The notes beneath the pieces are model-generated. The model was not told the origin of the DNA and made no database searches. It saw only the letters and a list, made by a program, of their open reading frames with translations. A stretch of DNA of 64,000 nucleotides. Source: JAKZVK01 sp965261065 (GTDB taxonomy: Bacteria > Acidobacteriota > Terriglobia > Bryobacterales > UBA6623). Shown here piece by piece: positions 15,326 to 24,168 of this stretch (its first letter is position 1; each line of letters begins with the position of its first letter). The translations under genes were made by a program, and so were the position numbers. The stretch spans positions 7,564,001 through 7,628,000 of the forward strand of contig OZ253444.1 in the NCBI GenBank assembly GCA_965261065.1, written 5' to 3'.

Positions 15326-17755
15326 CTATTGCTTGACCTCGACGATCGTCGCACCGGCTCCGCCCTCTTGTTGCTCGGCCTGGTAGTAGCGCTCGACGTG
15401 AGGATGGCCGGCGAACATCTTCCAAAGCGTCTTGCGCAACACCTGCATGCCGTGGCCGTGGATCACGCGCACTCGGCCCACCTCGGCGAGTACGGCGTCA
15501 TCGAGGAACTTGTCGACGGCTTCGCGGGCGCTCTCGGAGTTGTGGCCGATCACGTTGATCTCCGACAACGACTTGGAGTCTCGAGCGGCGGTCGTGATCG
15601 TAATCCTGCTGGGTGAGCCCGCCGGCAGCGGCGCCGCATCGGGAAGTAGCTCGGTGATCTCGCGGCGGTCGACGTGCATCTTGAGGCTGCCGACCTCGAC
15701 CTCCCACTGTCCGCTCGCCAGTTCGCGAACGAGCCGGCCGACGGCGCCGATGTCGCCAAGGCGCACCCGGCGTCCGGGAGCGAGTTCGGTCTGGTCGACG
15801 ACCGGCTCGGCGTCCTGTCGCGGGGCCTTTTCGATGACGGATTGGATTTCGCGCTTCAAGTCGGCGCGTCGCTTCGTAGCCTGCCGGCTTGCCTCCTTGG
15901 CGGCTCGGCGGGCTGCCTGCGCTTCGTCGAGCTTGTCGATCGCGGCGCGGTGCTCGGCTTCGAAGCGGCGCACCAGCTTCTCAACCCGCCGCTCGAGTTC
16001 GGCAACCTTGGCCGCCTCTCGTTGCGCCATCTCTCGTTCTAGCGCCTGACGCTTCCTTGCCAACTCCACTTCCGCGCGGCGCAGCTCATTTCGCGCGCGG
16101 TCGTGTTCCTCGATTTGCTCGTGAAGTTGCCGGACGTATCGCACCGCGTCCTCGGCCTGCGTGCTCATGGCCTGGCGTGCTCGCGCGATCACCGAATCAG
16201 GCACGCCGAGGCGGCGCGCCATTTCGAGCCCGGCCGACTGGCCCGGCACGCCGACGTGAAGCTTATAGTTGGGCGCGAAGGTCTCTTCGTCGAAGCCGAC
16301 CGCCGCGTTCTCGACGCCTGACGCGGTGGCAGCATAGGTCTTGAGCGCGGGCAGATGAGTGGACGCGATCGTGAAGCCGCCGCGTTCGAGGAAGTGCTCG
16401 ATGACCGCCACGCCCAGGGCGCCTCCCTCCTCGGGATCGGTCGCGGCTCCCAGCTCGTCCATCAAGACCAGGCAGCGCTTGTCGGCAAGCTGCATCATGG
16501 CTTTCAACTGCTCGATGTGCGCGGAGAAGGTGCTCAGGCTCTCGGCGATGGATTGCAGGTCGCCGATGTCGGCGAGGACCTGGTCGAACCACGGGAACTC
16601 CGCTTCGTCCGCCGGAACCGGCAAGCCGGCTTGTGCCATAAGGGCCAGCAATCCGACGGTCTTCAGCACGACGGTCTTGCCACCCGCATTGGGACCACTG
16701 ATGAGCAGCACGCGGCGGTCCGGGTCGAGCGTCAGCGAAATCGCCGACACCGACCGCCCCGCACGTCGCAGCACGTCTTCGAGAAGAGGATGCCGCGCGC
16801 GCTTCAGCCGCAGTTGAAACAGATCACCTTGGTTGAATGACGGAATGGCGCAGTGGAAATCGGTTGCGAAGCGCGCCTTGGCAAACAGCATCTCCAGCTC
16901 GGCAAGTAGTTGGATGGCGGTCGCAATCTCAGGCAAGTCCCGCCGCAAGCGTTCCGTCAATTCGATGAGGATGCGGCGTACCTCGGCATGCTCGTCTTCG
17001 AGCATCTTGACGATGCGGTTGTTCAGCTCGATCGACTCGACCGGCTCGACGAACACCGTCTGTCCTGTTGAGCTGGTGCCGTGAATCACGCCCTTGACCT
17101 TCCACTTCCAGCTCGTCTTGACCGGCACGACCAGACGGCCGTTGCGAATGGTGACGTAGTCCTCTTGCAGCAGTCCCTCTTGGTAGTGGCTGCGGACGAA
17201 CCGCTCAAGGGTCTTGTTGATCAGGTTGCGCTGTTGCTCGATCTGCCGGCGGATTTTGGCCAACTCCGGGCTGGCGCTGTCGGCGACTTCGCCGTTCGGC
17301 TCGATCTTGCCCGAGAGCTCGCGCAGCAACGGGCGGAAGTCCGCGAGGCGCTCGGCGTAGGCGGCGAGGCGGGGCGTGCGGAGTGCGGTGGGTTCGAGGA
17401 GAACGCGCGATTGCTCCGCGCGATCGATCACGTCGATGAGGCCTTGGATCTCGGGGCCTTCGAGCACGGTCCCCGCGACGCCCATCGTCTCGACGGCGGG
17501 CCGCATGTCGCGGAGGCCGCCGAATCGAAGCGTCACAGGCGTGCCCGACCGCCCCGCTTCCGCCTTCGCCCGTTCCAAGAAGTCGATCGCTTCGGCAACC
17601 TCGGCCAGATTTTCTTCCGCGCTTTCCCGCGACGGGTGCAGGGGCTCGGCGCGAAGCTCCTCGATTTGCCACTCGCCGAGCGGGCTCGCAACGTAGCGCT
17701 TGAGGACTTCGAGGAGTCCGAAAAACTCCAGGGCGTCGGCGGATCGAAGCGGCAT
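15326..17755 (-). CDS. mutS2: MutS2-family ATPase with C-terminal Smr-like domain
   Basis: 809 residues, close to the usual MutS2 length. It lacks the mismatch-recognition domain I of MutS and has the core and clamp helices. The ATPase has Walker A in LISGPNAGGKTVVLKTVG, the signature region FSTFSAHIEQL and Walker B in LVLMDELGAATDPEEG. A long coiled-coil linker (residues ~515-640) leads to an Smr-like domain at the C-terminus. MutS2 suppresses recombination and, in Bacillus, splits collided ribosomes. The Smr motifs are atypical: INVIGHNSESA where LDLRG is usual, and HGHGMQVLR where HGKGTGxLR is usual, so nuclease activity is uncertain. The NUDIX gene ends 6 bases upstream on the same strand, suggesting one operon. 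Confidence 0.92.
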   Translation of the reverse strand: MPLRSADALEFFGLLEVLKRYVASPLGEWQIEELRAEPLHPSRESAEENLAEVAEAIDFLERAKAEAGRSGTPVTLRFGGLRDMRPAVETMGVAGTVLEGPEIQGLIDVIDRAEQSRVLLEPTALRTPRLAAYAERLADFRPLLRELSGKIEPNGEVADSASPELAKIRRQIEQQRNLINKTLERFVRSHYQEGLLQEDYVTIRNGRLVVPVKTSWKWKVKGVIHGTSSTGQTVFVEPVESIELNNRIVKMLEDEHAEVRRILIELTERLRRDLPEIATAIQLLAELEMLFAKARFATDFHCAIPSFNQGDLFQLRLKRARHPLLEDVLRRAGRSVSAISLTLDPDRRVLLISGPNAGGKTVVLKTVGLLALMAQAGLPVPADEAEFPWFDQVLADIGDLQSIAESLSTFSAHIEQLKAMMQLADKRCLVLMDELGAATDPEEGGALGVAVIEHFLERGGFTIASTHLPALKTYAATASGVENAAVGFDEETFAPNYKLHVGVPGQSAGLEMARRLGVPDSVIARARQAMSTQAEDAVRYVRQLHEQIEEHDRARNELRRAEVELARKRQALEREMAQREAAKVAELERRVEKLVRRFEAEHRAAIDKLDEAQAARRAAKEASRQATKRRADLKREIQSVIEKAPRQDAEPVVDQTELAPGRRVRLGDIGAVGRLVRELASGQWEVEVGSLKMHVDRREITELLPDAAPLPAGSPSRITITTAARDSKSLSEINVIGHNSESAREAVDKFLDDAVLAEVGRVRVIHGHGMQVLRKTLWKMFAGHPHVERYYQAEQQEGGAGATIVEVKQ

Positions 17756-17761
17756 GTTGCG

Positions 17762-18208
17762 TTACGAGCGAACTGCGAGGCGGTCGCGGAGTTGAAAGGC
17801 CTTGTTGATGACCGCCGGCGTGCCTTCGGTCATGGTGAGTTCCGCCATCTCGTGTTGCTCGACCCAGCGGGCGTCGTCGGCGTCATCGGCCGCGCGGAGT
17901 ACTCCGCCGGCCGGCTCGCAGAGGTAGTCGATCAGCACATAATGATACTGAACGCGGTCGTCGCCATCGCGCATGATTCGCTCGAATACTTCCACCTGGT
18001 CGAGAATCTCAATGCGGAGGCCGGTCTCTTCGCGGACCTCGCGGTGCAGGCCTTCGGTTAAGGTCTCGCCGAGTTCGAGGCGCCCCCCGGGGATCGACCA
18101 GACCCCTTCGAGCGGAGCGTTCGCGCGGCGTACGAGGAGGACGCGGTTGCCGTCCAAGATGATCGCGCCCACTCCGACGACGGGATGCGATGGGTATTCT
18201 CGGGACAT
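17762..18208 (-). CDS. NUDIX hydrolase
   Basis: A 148-residue pyrophosphatase. The NUDIX box is complete (GGRLELGETLTEGLHREV followed by REETGL, matching Gx5Ex7REUxEExGU), set in the usual fold: PVVGVGAIILDGNRVLLVRR before it and YHYVLIDYLCEP after it. Such enzymes hydrolyse nucleoside diphosphates linked to another moiety; ADP-ribose or oxidised nucleotides are common substrates, but nothing here decides. The ATG at 18206-18208 has AGGAAA 7 bases upstream; the longer open frame upstream has no such site. It is the promoter-proximal gene of the pair with mutS2. Confidence 0.88.
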   Translation of the reverse strand: MSREYPSHPVVGVGAIILDGNRVLLVRRANAPLEGVWSIPGGRLELGETLTEGLHREVREETGLRIEILDQVEVFERIMRDGDDRVQYHYVLIDYLCEPAGGVLRAADDADDARWVEQHEMAELTMTEGTPAVINKAFQLRDRLAVRS

Positions 18209-18423
18209 CGGGGTTTCCTGATTCCAGCATAGCGGTGGGAATGGCGGAAAGGTGGCGTTGCCCCGGCCCGTCGCAACCGTGTCATCCAACGCTCCAGAGC
18301 AGCGGATATAAACCTGCGTGCGCGGGCGAAGACCCGCGCTCTTCCTCACTCGCGTTCGGGGCTCGGCTCTGGCGTGTGTTGCACTCACTTGGCGGATGCG
18401 CGACGATCAGGAGAGTGACGGTT

Positions 18424-18804
18424 ATGGCACAGCGACACCCGAGTCCGCGAGCCTGGGCGGTGCTGCTTGTGTTGCCGCTTGTTCTCGGCGCACTATCCGC
18501 GGGGCCGAAAAAGAAGCGCACCCAAGCTCCCCTGGGGGTCATCAGTGGCACCGTGTTTCACGAGAGCGGCTTGGCGTTGCGGGGAGCGAAGGTCAAGGCT
18601 GTCAACAAGGACAACCCCAAGCTCAAGGGCGAGGCTGTCAGCGACCGCCGCGGTGAGTATGCCATTCGCGTGCCCGCGGTCGAGACTAGCTACGTCGTGA
18701 CGGTAACGGCCAAGGGTTTCGAAGCGCAAGAGAAAACGGCGGACGTTTATGAAGGGCAGAAGTCGATCACGACGTTTCGACTGACGCCGTCGAAATTGAA
18801 ATAG
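18424..18804 (+). CDS. Small secreted carboxypeptidase-regulatory-like domain protein
   Basis: 126 residues: a signal peptide (WAVLLVLPLVLGALSAG), a basic patch (PKKKR), then one CarbopepD-regulatory-like beta sandwich (GVISGTVFHESGLALRGAKV, DRRGEYAIRVPA, TVTAKGFEAQEKTADV). Such domains are abundant in acidobacterial secreted and TonB-associated proteins and are thought to bind or scaffold, not catalyse. AGGAGA precedes the ATG by about 9 bases. It is followed by a second protein of the same plan and a thioredoxin-like lipoprotein on the same strand, so a three-gene envelope unit is likely. Confidence 0.75.
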   Translation: MAQRHPSPRAWAVLLVLPLVLGALSAGPKKKRTQAPLGVISGTVFHESGLALRGAKVKAVNKDNPKLKGEAVSDRRGEYAIRVPAVETSYVVTVTAKGFEAQEKTADVYEGQKSITTFRLTPSKLK

Positions 18805-18916
18805 AGGGCAACGCCGGGCCAGGGCGGCGCGTCATTCAAGGGTAATACCGTGCCCGTGGGCCGAGGAAGGAAGCCCAACGCCCGCGGCTGAGTTGCTGGA
18901 TAGGGAGAGACAGACG

Positions 18917-19288
18917 ATGCGGAAGCACCAAACTTGGGTCGTCGCGCTGTTGGCCGCGTTGCTGATTCTAGCCACGACGGCGACACTCGACGCGCAAAAG
19001 AAGAAAAAGAAGGCTGCTCCCAGTCGCTCGGTCAAGGGCCTCGTGACGGATCAGTCTGAAAACCCTCTGACCGCCGCCGTCGTGCAGCTAAAGAACACGC
19101 GGTCGCTTCAGGTCAAGTCGTTCATCACGCCGGCCGATGGCTCGTACTACTTCCACGGTCTGGACTTCTCGACCGACTACGAGATGGTCGCTCGCTACAA
19201 AGAGGACTCCAGCCGCAAGCGCACCGTGAGCTCGCTGGACGGGCGCGACGAAGTGATCTACAACTTCAAGATCAAGCTCGAGAAGTAG
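18917..19288 (+). CDS. Second small secreted beta-sandwich protein (carboxypeptidase-regulatory-like)
   Basis: 123 residues: signal peptide (VVALLAALLILATTATLDA), a run of lysines (QKKKKKAAP), then SVKGLVTDQSENPLTAAVV, ADGSYYFHGLDFSTDYEMVA and a terminal beta strand. It repeats the signal-basic patch-beta sandwich plan of the preceding gene and is probably an old duplicate. The ATG at 18917 follows AGGGAGAG. The next gene begins 4 bases after its stop, indicating co-transcription. Confidence 0.75.
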   Translation: MRKHQTWVVALLAALLILATTATLDAQKKKKKAAPSRSVKGLVTDQSENPLTAAVVQLKNTRSLQVKSFITPADGSYYFHGLDFSTDYEMVARYKEDSSRKRTVSSLDGRDEVIYNFKIKLEK

Positions 19289-19292
19289 CCCG

Positions 19293-19781
19293 TTGAAGTT
19301 CCTCGCGACGGCGCTGCTCTTGATTTTACTCGCCGCGTGCTCCCACACCCCCAAAGTTGAGCCGGTCCCTCTTGAGGACTGGGATCGCGTCACCGGCGAC
19401 CATCACGGCGAGATCGCGGCCGTGCTGGTCTGGGCGACGTGGTGCCGCCCCTGCCTCAAATTGTTCCCCGAATTTGTCGCTCTGCAACAGAGGGAGGCGT
19501 ATGACAACATCGCGTTCCTCAGTGTCACGCTCGATGAGCACGACGACCCGGTCGCCATGGCCGAGGCGCTCGCGCTTGTGCTACAGCGAGACGCCAGGTT
19601 CCCCCACTACGTGTTGCGCGCGGATGTCGAGCAGGCGATGCATCGGCTCGGGATCGAAGATGTCCCGGCGGTGTTGGTGCTCGACCGCGAAGGGGCCGTG
19701 CGCTATCGGCTGACAGGGGGCCCGTTCGACAACGAGGTGGGCATCGCGGATGTAGAAGATGCGATCGAGTCGCTGCGGTGA
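19293..19781 (+). CDS. Thioredoxin-like (TlpA/ResA-type) lipoprotein
   Basis: 162 residues starting at TTG. It has a lipoprotein signal (FLATALLLILLAACS, lipobox LAAC) and a thioredoxin fold with the active site WCRPC in VLVWATWCRPCLKLFPEF and the cis-proline region DVPAVLVLD. It should be anchored in the periplasm and transfer electrons to exported cysteines. Its position 4 bases after the second beta-sandwich gene suggests joint expression, although those two proteins contain few or no cysteines, so they need not be its substrates. Confidence 0.8.
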   Translation: MKFLATALLLILLAACSHTPKVEPVPLEDWDRVTGDHHGEIAAVLVWATWCRPCLKLFPEFVALQQREAYDNIAFLSVTLDEHDDPVAMAEALALVLQRDARFPHYVLRADVEQAMHRLGIEDVPAVLVLDREGAVRYRLTGGPFDNEVGIADVEDAIESLR

Positions 19782-19890
19782 GGCGGCCTTTGCTCGGTCA
19801 GAGATGAAGTGGGTATACGCCTGCCTAAGGCTCCTGCCTGGTTGAATTTAATCAGACGCTGCATGATCAAAGTTGTGTCAGAATACGGAC

Positions 19891-21057
19891 GTGTCCGAGG
19901 GAATTAGGGGCAAGCTACTTTCTCCGTTCGTGCCAGCGATGAATTCGATTCTCGCTGTCGCCGTAGGAATTCTGGGCTCGAGGTACTTTATAGACATTGG
20001 TTCAGCATTCCATTTTTGTTGCTATACGGAATGGGGATCGTTTTCATGGACGGCGTTCCTGTTTTGGTTGGCCTCTCTATGCCTCTTCGGTTTGGTCGTT
20101 GCACGCCATCAGGCCGAAGCACAGGAGAGTCGTGTTCTGCCCCTGTCGGACTTCCGCGGAAGGTTTGCCAAGTTAGCCCTGCACACAACCTTCGCTCTGG
20201 AAGCCAACGTGCCTCGACACCCCAGGCCGAGGAAGAAGGACGATGACTCTTTGAAGCCGAAGGGGGAGGGCGATGACTCTGTCCAAGCTATAGAGACGGC
20301 AATTCGCGACTTGCTCTCTGCCATCACTTCTCTTGCTCTGAGCTACGATGGCACACCTTTGGTCGACGGACAACCTGCGAGGTATGCGGCGAACGTGATG
20401 GTCTACGTTGAGAGTTCCGGTGCGGCGCCGTACTTCAACAACGACGTCCTCGCTGCCCTCAAATTCGTCGATCCAGAGATCGATCACAAGTATCTCAGCG
20501 GCGTGCTCAGTCTGTGCTGCAACCTCAGCAATCATACGGGCATCGAGGGCAGCGATCCCGACCCGGACCTCAAACCCCTAGCGCTGCCGGTACCGGAGAC
20601 GACGAAGTACAAGGACAAGTGGCGAGTTCTCAACGGGGCACCCTTGGCATTTGCCAACAATCGACCGGAAGGTCAAGGGGATGTCTCCAAGTTGATGAAA
20701 TGGTGCACCGAGAAAGGGGATTTTCGTACGTCGGTCCTCGACGACTTGCGCGAGTATTTCCAGGGCCACGAACGCTATATGAAGAGCTTCATTTCATGGC
20801 CCTTGGTGGACGCCAGCGGGAAGCCATTCGCCGTGGTAAGCCTGCACGCAAATCGACCCTTCATCCTGGGCACCCAGGAACGCCGCGAGGTTTTTCAGGC
20901 TATGACCGCGCCGTTCTTCTTCGATTTGGCGAACTGCGTAGCGCTGCTTCGGTCAGAAGAAGAGAAGGGCGCTCGTCCAATTAACCAAGACCAAAGAATT
21001 TCTTCAACCACTGATGCTGAGGTGGAGAATGAATCGGATCAGCAGCCGGGGCGGTAG
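19891..21057 (+). CDS. Membrane-anchored protein with GAF-like C-terminal region, unknown function
   Basis: About 388 residues. Two hydrophobic segments (ILAVAVGILGSRYFIDIG and WTAFLFWLASLCLFGLVVA) lie in the first 75 residues, then a soluble region with an acidic linker. The C-terminal part (MKSFISWPLVDASGKPFAVV, SLHANRPFILGTQERR, FFDLANCVALL) resembles the end of a GAF sensor domain. No kinase, cyclase or nuclease motif is visible. The start is uncertain: GTG at 19891 is preferred, and a TTG at 19873 is also open. Base composition is visibly less GC-rich than its neighbours and the codon usage less biased, consistent with recent acquisition. Function unassigned. Confidence 0.6.
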   Translation: MSEGIRGKLLSPFVPAMNSILAVAVGILGSRYFIDIGSAFHFCCYTEWGSFSWTAFLFWLASLCLFGLVVARHQAEAQESRVLPLSDFRGRFAKLALHTTFALEANVPRHPRPRKKDDDSLKPKGEGDDSVQAIETAIRDLLSAITSLALSYDGTPLVDGQPARYAANVMVYVESSGAAPYFNNDVLAALKFVDPEIDHKYLSGVLSLCCNLSNHTGIEGSDPDPDLKPLALPVPETTKYKDKWRVLNGAPLAFANNRPEGQGDVSKLMKWCTEKGDFRTSVLDDLREYFQGHERYMKSFISWPLVDASGKPFAVVSLHANRPFILGTQERREVFQAMTAPFFFDLANCVALLRSEEEKGARPINQDQRISSTTDAEVENESDQQPGR

Positions 21058-21291
21058 AAGTCCCAAGGGGAGTGAGGGAAAAATGCCCGGGCGGGCCCTG
21101 GTAGGGGTTGGGTTGGGGCTGCGCTGAACGAAGCGCCTGCACTCCCGCCAGAAAGTCCAGTCGAGCCTTTTCGAAGTTGCGATCGATCATTGCTGGCTTC
21201 CTACATCTCCATGGTAGTGCATTTGGGCTCTTCAGTCTACACGAGCCGCCCAGCGGTCAATCCACCTCCGCCTGCATGACTGTGCGCGGAC

Positions 21292-22557
21292 TTACTCAGA
21301 CTGGTTCTCTTCCTTGGCGTAGAAGGTTTCCCAGGCTTCGCCGGCGATGCCGTTGAGGTCCCACTCGACGTTGCCGTCTTTGATGGTTAACTCGGGCACC
21401 AGAAGGGTGTCGCCGTTGGCGACGGCTTGGCGGCTGGAGTCGAGGAAGCCGAACTTGCCGGCCTTGGCGTCGAGCACGACCACATCGGCCACGGCACCGA
21501 CGCTGAGTTGGCCAAGGTCAGGCCGCTTGACCTGCTGCGCCGGGTTCCAGGTCGACATGCGAATCACGTCGGCCAGCGGGACGCCCAAGGCGAGGATCTT
21601 CGACGCCGTGTTGGCCATGGTCTTCATGCCGCCGTTCATGCTGCCGATGTGGAGGTCGGTGGAGATGGAGTCAGGCGGAAAACCCTGTTCGATCGATGGC
21701 GCGGCCACATACCAGTAGAAGCTGCCGCCTCCGTGGCCGACGTCGAATTTGACGCCGCGCTCGCGCCCTTCAAACAGGCCGGGGTTCACTTTACCGTCAA
21801 TCAGTTCGTCGCGGCGGCCGGAGTACATGTGCGTGTAGATATCGCCGGGGCGCAGCTTCTTCGTAACGAGGTCGGCCAGCGGGCGCTCGGGATGATTCGA
21901 GCCGAAATCGACCATCACGGGAATGTCGGCGAGGTTGCCCGCCTCGACTGCGCGCTCGACGGATGTCCAATCGGCCGCGCCGTAGTGCGCCGTCTTGATA
22001 CCGACGATGGTGTCGGGATATTTCTTGGCCATCGCCGCGATCTTCTCGGGCTCCATGTCTTCAATGTTCTGCTCGCCATCGGGACCCATGCCGCCTCCGG
22101 CCACGTTCAACATGACGAGGACACGCGTTTTGGCGCGGTCGATGACGCGGTCTTTGAAGTCCTCGAAATTGCGGTGGCCTGAGCTGCCGACGTCGACCAT
22201 GGTCGTGACGCCGCTGCGGAAGCTGTGGTCGTCCGGGTAGACGCTGCTGTCGCCGGTGAGCGCCTTGAGGCCGGTCCCGGCATAGACGTGCACGTGGAGG
22301 TCGATTAGGCCCGGCGTGACATACAAGCCCGAGACATCGACGACCTTCTCGGCGCTGTCGGTCGGCAGGCCTTGATAGACGGCCGCGATCTTGCCGTCGG
22401 TAATGCCGACATCCATCGGCCCGTCGATGTTGTTATTGGGGTCGATGACGTGTCCGCCTTGGAGGACGAGATCGAACGGGCCTGCGGGTGGGCTTTGACA
22501 ACCGGAGACGAACAGCAAGAGAGCAATGGCGACGGTGGCTGGGGTTAGAGTCTTCAT
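21292..22557 (-). CDS. Amidohydrolase paralog 5 of the tandem array (lipoprotein)
   Basis: About 421 residues from the ATG at 22555-22557. It has a lipoprotein signal (VAIALLLFVSGCQSPPAG), unlike the other array members. The TIM-barrel ligands are HxH in GLIDLHVHVYAG, Lys in VGIKTAHYGA, His in GDIYTHMYSG, His in FDVGHGGGSF and Asp in SISTDLHIGSMN. At the strand-5 position it reads VMVDFG, where the paralog at 921-2186 has VVAHIG. The product should be anchored facing the periplasm. Hydrolysis of an acylated small molecule is the family-level expectation. It is the last gene transcribed in the array, 198 bp after its neighbour. Confidence 0.85.
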   Translation of the reverse strand: MKTLTPATVAIALLLFVSGCQSPPAGPFDLVLQGGHVIDPNNNIDGPMDVGITDGKIAAVYQGLPTDSAEKVVDVSGLYVTPGLIDLHVHVYAGTGLKALTGDSSVYPDDHSFRSGVTTMVDVGSSGHRNFEDFKDRVIDRAKTRVLVMLNVAGGGMGPDGEQNIEDMEPEKIAAMAKKYPDTIVGIKTAHYGAADWTSVERAVEAGNLADIPVMVDFGSNHPERPLADLVTKKLRPGDIYTHMYSGRRDELIDGKVNPGLFEGRERGVKFDVGHGGGSFYWYVAAPSIEQGFPPDSISTDLHIGSMNGGMKTMANTASKILALGVPLADVIRMSTWNPAQQVKRPDLGQLSVGAVADVVVLDAKAGKFGFLDSSRQAVANGDTLLVPELTIKDGNVEWDLNGIAGEAWETFYAKEENQSE

Positions 22558-22734
22558 GGTTTCGATTGTTTTGATCGAGTAGTTGGCTTGGCTAGTGCGA
22601 TTGCGAAAAAGATGTGTGCCCTTACAGGGCTCCCGAAAGTTTTGCCGCCTGCCCACGTCTGGAGCCGTGGGCTATCATGTCTCGCCCCTCCCGGGGCGCG
22701 GAGCGATCCCACATCGAGGGATTTTTCGGAGCCA

Positions 22735-22760
22735 CGGGCACGGCACGCCGTGCCCCTACA
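22735..22760. repeat. Dispersed palindromic repeat, family 2
   Basis: GGGCACGGCACGCCGTGCCC followed by CTACA. The repeat overlaps the TAG stop codon of the amidohydrolase gene ending at 22756. A matching copy, TGTA plus GGGGCACGGCATGCCGTGCC, lies at 24031-24056 just upstream of the same gene, so the gene is bracketed by the repeat. Confidence 0.6.
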
Positions 22761-24000
22761 GCTTGCCCCAGTACTCTCGCCAGTCGGGGCTCGTGCGTCC
22801 GTTCAGGTCCCAGACGACCTGGCCGTCGCGCAGGGTCAGCTCGCACTCGAGCAGCTTCGTCGCGTCAAAGCGCGAGCCCTGTGCATCCACGAGCCCGAAA
22901 CGGCCGTGGTCGACTCGCAGCACCGCGATGTCGGCGCCCGCGCCTTCACTCAGATGGCCAAGTTGGCTCTGCTTCATCTGATTCGCCGGATTGAGCGTTG
23001 ACATCTTGATCACATCCGCGAGCGAAACGCCCAGGTTCAGCACCTTCGACATCACGTTGAGCATGTTCTTCATGCCGTCGTTCATGCTGCCGATGTGCAG
23101 ATCGGTCGAGATCGAATCGGGAACAAAACCCTGGCGGATCGCCGGCACACCGTTCTTCCACGAGAAGCTGCCGCCGCCGTGGCCGATGTCGAACTTCACG
23201 CCGCGCTTGCGCGCCTGCCACAGATACGGCAGCAGCTTGCCCTTCTCGTCGAGATAGGGCACTTGTTGCTTGTAGCCGTGCGTATAGATGTCGCCCGGAC
23301 GAAGGTGATCGAGCACGAGCTCCTGGAAGGGGCGTTCCTTGCGAAACGTACCGAAGTCGATCATCACCGGCAGGTCGGCGATCTTGCCGGCCGCGACGGC
23401 GCTGTCGACCGAGGTCCATTCCGGCCCCGCGAAGTGAGCGGACTTGATGCCGACCACGACGCCGGGGTATTCCTTGGCCCGTTTGGCGGTGGCCTCGGGG
23501 TCCATATCCGTCATGTCCTGCTCGATTTTCTGGCGGCCGGCCATGCCTTTGCCGACGATGTTGAGCAGGGCCAGGACGCGCGTCTTCGAGATGTCGATGA
23601 CGCGGCTCTTGAAGTCGGGGAAGTTTGTCCAGCCGGAGCTGCCGGCATCGACGACGGTAGTGACGCCGCTACGAAAGGTGAAGCCGTCGGGATAGACACT
23701 GCGGTCGCCGGTGTAGGAGTCTTTGTTGCCCGTGCCGGTGTAGACGTGGACGTGGATGTCAATTAACCCCGGCGTGACGTAGAAGCCCGCGACATCGACA
23801 GTCTGCTTGGCTTCGGTGGGCGAGATGTTCTCGGCCACGCGGGCGATCTTGCTGCCGGCGATGGCGACGTCCATCGGTTGATTGATGCTGTTCTTGGGGT
23901 CGATGACGTGCCCGCCCTTGAGCAGTAGATCGTAACGGGTTTGCGCGTTGAGCAAGCCGCCCAGCGCCAACATCAAGACCAATTGAATAATCCACTTCAT
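22756..24000 (-). CDS. Amidohydrolase paralog 4 of the tandem array
   Basis: About 414 residues with a Sec signal (WIIQLVLMLALGGLLNAQ). Metal and catalytic motifs: LIDIHVHVYTG (HxH), VVGIKSAHFAG (Lys), GDIYTHGYKQQ (His), FDIGHGGGSF (His), SISTDLHIGSMN (Asp). The strand-5 His is replaced: VMIDFG. The conserved block VYPDGFTFRSGVTTVVDAGS is shared with all array members. ATG 23998-24000 is preferred over ATG 24009, although the ribosome-binding region (two GAGGGG repeats) could serve either. Its ends are bracketed by family-2 palindromes. Predicted periplasmic or secreted hydrolase, substrate unknown. Confidence 0.85.
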   Translation of the reverse strand: MKWIIQLVLMLALGGLLNAQTRYDLLLKGGHVIDPKNSINQPMDVAIAGSKIARVAENISPTEAKQTVDVAGFYVTPGLIDIHVHVYTGTGNKDSYTGDRSVYPDGFTFRSGVTTVVDAGSSGWTNFPDFKSRVIDISKTRVLALLNIVGKGMAGRQKIEQDMTDMDPEATAKRAKEYPGVVVGIKSAHFAGPEWTSVDSAVAAGKIADLPVMIDFGTFRKERPFQELVLDHLRPGDIYTHGYKQQVPYLDEKGKLLPYLWQARKRGVKFDIGHGGGSFSWKNGVPAIRQGFVPDSISTDLHIGSMNDGMKNMLNVMSKVLNLGVSLADVIKMSTLNPANQMKQSQLGHLSEGAGADIAVLRVDHGRFGLVDAQGSRFDATKLLECELTLRDGQVVWDLNGRTSPDWREYWGKL

Positions 24001-24030
24001 TCTCGTCATCCCCTCATCCCCTCATTGAAA

Positions 24031-24056
24031 TGTAGGGGCACGGCATGCCGTGCCCG
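24031..24056. repeat. Dispersed palindromic repeat, family 2
   Basis: TGTAGGGGCACGG followed by CATGCCGTGCCC, a 20-bp-class perfect palindrome plus the TGTA edge, in the 168-bp spacer between two amidohydrolase genes. Confidence 0.6.
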
Positions 24057-24168
24057 CTGGGCGCTAAGCGCCAGATCCTTGCCGACAACTTCTGAGCAAC
24101 CCTCTGACTCCCCGAGGACCTGAGTCCCGACGAATCGAGACTCGGCAAGGCGGGAGCCTTACGCCACA

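Noticed and set aside
20981..21190. A 69-codon minus-strand frame with AGGA before its ATG (MIDRNFEKARLDFLAG...)
   Set aside because: It overlaps the end of the convergent membrane-protein gene by 77 bases, has a low-complexity proline-rich C-terminus and no recognisable family.
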